Shown piece by piece: positions 62,401-64,000 of a stretch of 64,000 nucleotides of DNA. A model generated the notes under the pieces. That model made no database searches. It was given only the letters and a program-made list of their open reading frames with translations, and was not told where the DNA came from. The DNA is from Sediminicola luteus (GTDB lineage Bacteria; Bacteroidota; Bacteroidia; Flavobacteriales; Flavobacteriaceae), in contig NZ_KZ300476.1 of assembly GCF_002514735.1 (NCBI RefSeq), forward strand, positions 513,305-577,304, given 5' to 3'. Positions within the stretch are counted from its first letter, which is position 1, and each line of letters starts with the position of its first letter. The position numbers and the translations under genes are program-made.

Positions 62401-64000
62401 TCCACATTCCGGGGGATGGGCTGCCCGTTAGGTTCACCGTACCTCCGGAACAGATCGTCTGGTCGTCGCCGACATCGGCTACCAATTCCTCGTTTATCGT
62501 TACGGTCATCGTATCGGAATCACCAACACATGGGCCGGTAGGATCTTCGGTGGTCCAAGTAAGTACCACGGTACCACCGCTTATATCGTTCGCACCCGGG
62601 GTATAGACCGCTGTGGCGGAATTGGCATCGTCGAAACTACCATCACCGGCCGTGCTCCACATACCAGGGGATGGGTTGCCCGAAAGAGATACCGTAGCGC
62701 CAGAACAGATCGTCTGGTCGTCACCGGCCTCGGCTACCAATTCCTCGTTTATCGTTACGGTCATCGTATCGGAATCACCAACACATGGACCGGTAGGATC
62801 TTCGGTGGTCCAGGTAAGTACCACGGCACCACTGTCTATATCGTTCGCTCCAGGGGTATAGACCGCTGTGGCCGAGCTGGCATCGTCGAATGTACCATCG
62901 CCAGCCGTGCTCCACATCCCGGGGGATGGGTTGCCCGTTAGGCTGACCGTACTTCCCGAACAGATCGTCTGGTCGTCGCCGGCATCGGCTACCAATTCCT
63001 CGTTTATCGTTACGGTCATCGTATCGGAATCACCGACACATGGACCGGTCGGGTCTTCGGTGGTCCAGGTAAGTACCACGGTGCCACCGCTTATATCGTT
63101 CGCACCCGGGGTATAGATCGCTGTGGCGGAATTGGCATCGTCGAAACTACCATCACCGGCCGTGCTCCACATACCAGGGGATGGGTTGCCCGAAAGAGAT
63201 ACCGTAGCGCCAGAACAGATCGTCTGGTCGTCACCGGCCTCGGCTACCAATTCCTCGTTTATCGTTACGGTCATCGTATCGGAATCACCAACACATGGAC
63301 CGGTAGGATCTTCGGTGGTCCAGGTAAGTACCACGGCACCACTGTCTATATCGTTCGCTCCAGGGGTATAGACCGCTGTGGCCGAGCTGGCATCGTCGAA
63401 TGTACCATCGCCAGCCGTGCTCCACATCCCGGGGGATGGGTTGCCCGTTAGGCTGACCGTACCTCCAGAACAGATCGTCTGGTCGTCACCGGCCTCGGCT
63501 ACCAATTCCTCGTTTATCGTTACGGTCATCGTATCGGAATCACCAACACATGGACCGGTCGGGTCTTCGGTGGTCCAGGTAAGTACCACGGTGCCACCGT
63601 CTATATCGTTCGCACCTGGCGTATAGACCGCTGTGGCGGAATTCGCATCGTCGAAACTACCATCGCCCGCCGTACTCCACATCCCGGGGGATGGGTTGCC
63701 CGAAAGGGATACCGTAGCGCCAGAACAGATCGTCTGGTCCTCACCGGCCTCGGCTACCAATTCCTCGTTTATCGTTACGGTCATCGTATCGGAATCACCG
63801 ACACATGGACCGGTCGGGTCTTCGGTGGTCCAGGTAAGTACCACGGTGCCACCGTTTATATCGTTCGCTCCCGGAGTATAGACCGCTGTGGCGGAATTGG
63901 CATCGTCGAAACTACCATCACCGGCCGTGCTCCACATCCCGGGGGATGGGTTGCCCGAAAGGGATACCGTAGCGCCAGAACAGATCGTCTGGTCGTCACC
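56414..64000 (-). CDS. Giant SprB-like repeat adhesin with type A T9SS C-terminal domain (5' end missing)
   Basis: The frame is open to the right window edge; about 2,528 residues are visible and the signal peptide lies outside. Order from N to C: seven PKD-like repeats of 85 residues with the core AGDDQTICSG and WTTEDPTGPCVGDSDTMT; an Ig-like pair duplicated as a 163-residue unit (VVDWYDAATGGTPVASP); 15 SprB repeats of about 77 residues (PYTYLWSTG.TT..I..L.AG.Y.VTVTD); a unique domain of about 220 residues (57050-57370); and the Por_Secre_tail at the C-terminus (YPVPFKNRITLE, SGVYLVRVKT). It is exported by the type IX system and anchored at the surface. SprB in F. johnsoniae is the gliding adhesin; this protein is of that kind, but orthology cannot be shown here. 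Confidence 0.93.
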   Translation of the reverse strand, partial: GDDQTICSGATVSLSGNPSPGMWSTAGDGSFDDANSATAVYTPGANDINGGTVVLTWTTEDPTGPCVGDSDTMTVTINEELVAEAGEDQTICSGATVSLSGNPSPGMWSTAGDGSFDDANSATAVYTPGANDIDGGTVVLTWTTEDPTGPCVGDSDTMTVTINEELVAEAGDDQTICSGGTVSLTGNPSPGMWSTAGDGTFDDASSATAVYTPGANDIDSGAVVLTWTTEDPTGPCVGDSDTMTVTINEELVAEAGDDQTICSGATVSLSGNPSPGMWSTAGDGSFDDANSATAIYTPGANDISGGTVVLTWTTEDPTGPCVGDSDTMTVTINEELVADAGDDQTICSGSTVSLTGNPSPGMWSTAGDGTFDDASSATAVYTPGANDIDSGAVVLTWTTEDPTGPCVGDSDTMTVTINEELVAEAGDDQTICSGATVSLSGNPSPGMWSTAGDGSFDDANSATAVYTPGANDISGGTVVLTWTTEDPTGPCVGDSDTMTVTINEELVADVGDDQTICSGGTVNLTGSPSPGMWSTAGDGSFDDASSATAVYTPGANDVSGGTVVLTWTTEDPTGPCVGDSDTMTVTINPAPVIEIANQEVCEDTTIVNLTDLEPAGQTGGVWSNGGGILGDATIADPATGPFTYTYTDGNGCEGSDTVAYVINPLPIITISEAPTCSADLTTYSLSVTVSTGTVSSTSGTVTDNGGGSWTVSGIDSGTDVTLTVMDDNDCMAELAVMAPDCSCPVVEAPVGSGQNECLMDPAQTLTAMATVGAGEVVDWYDAATGGTPVASPTLTGVGSVIYYAEARNTTTNCTSATRTPIGLKIYPLPTIMVSDGPTCAADLKTYSVSVTVSTGTVSSTSGTVTDNGGGSWTVSGIDSGTDVTLTVMDDNDCMAELAVMAPDCSCPVVEAPVGSGQNECLMDPAQTLTAMATVGAGEVVDWYDAATGGTPVASPTLTGVGSVIYYAEARNTTTNCTSATRTPITLEIQKPQYPGANGELTICAGETVTVSQLFAALGGIPGSGGFWTPTLAGAGTYTYTIAASGSCPEVSAEVVVTETQLSCAFENITNVTTVGGNDGSATVVVTGGTAPFTFYWGTSSTSTSATATDLSAGTHTVTVYDANQCMTSCEVTIEEPDDPLVCSIKILQNALCKGDDNGKAEVFASGGAGGYTYLWDNGETTAIANNLTAGLHRVTVTDGNGNTTSCTVCIVEPEELLCNISQINAASSATSNDGSATVNATGGTEGYTYLWDNGETTQTATALPPGIRWVTVTDANGCTTQCSICITYEEEELVCSVALVEELSCFGASNASAKVTADGGSGGYTYLWDNGETTATAIGLDAGVHTVTVTDSNGNTTTCNICIVEPKELLCNVSLGTASSGGPDGSATVTVTGGVGPFTYLWENGETTATATSLTPGVHEVTVIDSKGCETSCSICIPEELEELACSIEQRQQISCHDGNDGSALVTATGGSGGYTYLWDNGETTALATMLTAGVHKVTVTDSNGNTTTCSICLGEPDDLTCAVILENGVTSFGGNDGRATVSVDGGVGPYTYDWDNGETAPTAIALTAGEHQVTVTDKQGCITYCTVVVTQPDEMGCTAMMVDPVSCYGGNDGKAMVNPSGGTAPYTYEWSDGQTTQVAAGLSAGAYSVTVKDANGTTSECKVEITGAPELLCEITQVSHVSTYGANDGSATVTPTGGNPAYTYEWSNGKTSASVDNLAPGEYSVKVMDANSCYTTCVVTITQPDPEELVCDIDAVTHISCYGDDTGSITASHSGGVAPFEYFWNTGDNTPTISGLVAGTYSVTITDSMDQSCTKEVTLTQPDMALTCNLDQHTDVTTPGGSDGEATVLVAGGTAPYTYSWSTGSIEDSITNLVAGEYSVTVTDANNCKTTCSVTITEPQPVELVCSVATQTHVDCYGADTGAIGVTVSGGTAPYSYSWNTGATTPSIDGLMAGTYTVTVTDNNGETCFKEVDITQPDTALTCDISQYSDVTTPGGSDGVAQVLVMGGTAPYTYLWSTGATTETIDGLMAGHYSVKVYDANDCETFCEVTISEPEPDELILEVTLLFDVLCNNGTDGEATVEATGGVAPYSYTWSHGPTTPNVSGLMAGDYTVTVTDATMESVELMLTIDEPMPLECMAQVVTPVSVMGGTDGSVTVMAEGGSPGYIYEWSNGDTGQTIENLSAGTYSVTVTDKNGCTTECEVTLEDGMGDSNGFCTYTQGFYGNANGSACLPNGSSTNALGIMTMVINANGGQAVFGNATNNFTLTAADIAAGAVFDILPGGGSPAAFNGTATYPDSGSWSAVPLNNNGKSQNVLFSQALTYYFNLNLNPALAYWDLQPTFHTSALESCGSDTAEEATETFTIPMSVINYLNSTNQANGAYLFDLANAALGGENPGGLALSDIVSALDAINRGFDECRVLRDTANPEQTGAPAPGNTVKIPTKFKVMTYPVPFKNRITLEADSPYRQKIKVDFISPGGKVYKKTEERTLEVGKNTWDCEVGNLPSGVYLVRVKTDKETLFRKVVKK
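57375..60820 (-). repeat. Fifteen SprB repeats in ABAB alternation
   Basis: Units of about 230 bases. Odd-numbered units (counting from the N-terminus) have a Thr- or Ser-rich GG.DG loop and two Cys in D.N.C.T.C. Even-numbered units have a Cys in the loop (SCYG, LCKG, SCFG) and lack the first of the later two Cys (NGNTT.C). The pattern holds along the region with small departures. Confidence 0.8.
61051..61959 (-). repeat. 489-base direct duplication in the adhesin
   Basis: The block at about 61051-61470 recurs at about 61540-61959 with an offset of 489 bases and only a few substitutions in roughly 420 bases. The remaining 70 bases of the period are clearly diverged, so identity is confined to part of the unit. 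Confidence 0.9.
62240..64000 (-). repeat. 255-base tandem repeats, homogenised as 510-base pairs
   Basis: Seven copies (the last cut by the window edge) each encode 85 residues. Alternate copies are more alike than neighbours: I see no difference over about 340 bases between 62611-62951 and 63121-63461, while adjacent copies differ at many positions. Confidence 0.93.

Noticed and set aside
56594..63881. Many plus-strand open frames opposite the giant adhesin, six of them 82 residues long at 255-base spacing
   Set aside because: They are antisense shadows of the tandem repeat in the minus-strand adhesin; their regular spacing just mirrors the repeat.

Overview
The window looks like chromosomal DNA of a member of the Bacteroidota, most likely a marine Flavobacteriaceae. 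The grounds are: two large secreted proteins with type IX secretion C-terminal domains (one type A with SprB repeats, one type B/CHU_C-like), promoters of the form TAnnTTTG with a TTG about 20 bases upstream, almost no Shine-Dalgarno sequences, many lipoproteins, and flavobacterial gene families (UMF1/Atg22-type MFS, DUF4097/GIN adhesin-like proteins, imelysin with a di-heme oxidoreductase, DUF58/MoxR/DUF4129/DUF4350). The species cannot be named from the sequence alone. I found no rRNA, tRNA, CRISPR array, insertion sequence or prophage. The window is cut inside a gene at both ends.

Layout. 1-4.7 kb: 3' part of a MiaE-type tRNA hydroxylase, then a probable iron-regulated operon (OprO/P-like porin, imelysin lipoprotein, di-heme oxidoreductase lipoprotein) with a repeated operator-like motif on both sides of its promoter. 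4.8-14.6 kb (minus): ppk1-sixA, pdxH, then pyrR-pyrB-unknown-rnz, a TlpA-like lipoprotein and rpsA. 15-19.4 kb: LysM protein, a small lipoprotein, cmk and lon. 19.6-22.6 kb: an ECF sigma factor, a membrane protein that may be its anti-sigma factor, and two adhesin-like proteins. 22.7-33.6 kb: transporter, M48 protease, collagen-like lipoprotein, a tandem msrB pair (one exported, one cytosolic), a DUF1572 protein, an EF-hand-like secreted protein, lpdA, a DUF3817 protein, a diphthamide-synthetase-like protein, a GH20 hexosaminidase and aroQ. 33.8-38 kb: a 1.35-kilo-residue type B T9SS cargo protein. 38-46 kb: xerD, NDH-2, M20 amidohydrolase, a second ECF module, a divergent PlsC, a Nudix CoA pyrophosphatase, a cyclophilin lipoprotein and a TRIC-like channel. 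46-53.6 kb: Mesh1-like HD hydrolase and RDD protein, divergent from a six-gene SpoIIM/DUF4129/DUF4350/MoxR/DUF58 operon. 53.6-56.2 kb: small exported protein, nitronate monooxygenase and mnmA. 56.4-64 kb: the C-terminal 2.5 kilo-residues of a giant SprB-like adhesin.

How the genes work together. Most genes are housekeeping (pyrimidine synthesis, translation, proteolysis, cofactor and tRNA modification). Envelope biology is over-represented: T9SS cargo, lipoproteins, two ECF sigma modules and the MoxR cluster. The most notable sequence-level observations are the nested tandem repeats in the giant adhesin (255-base units homogenised as 510-base pairs, a 489-base duplication, and 15 SprB repeats in strict ABAB alternation), a terminator-like hairpin between pyrR and pyrB, a shared ECF-type promoter in front of both sigma genes, an rpsA leader with a long-range stem, divergent genes whose start codons overlap, and an intergenic interspersed-repeat remnant upstream of rpsA. 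I did not find a clearly new biological system; the observations below are the best candidates for follow-up.
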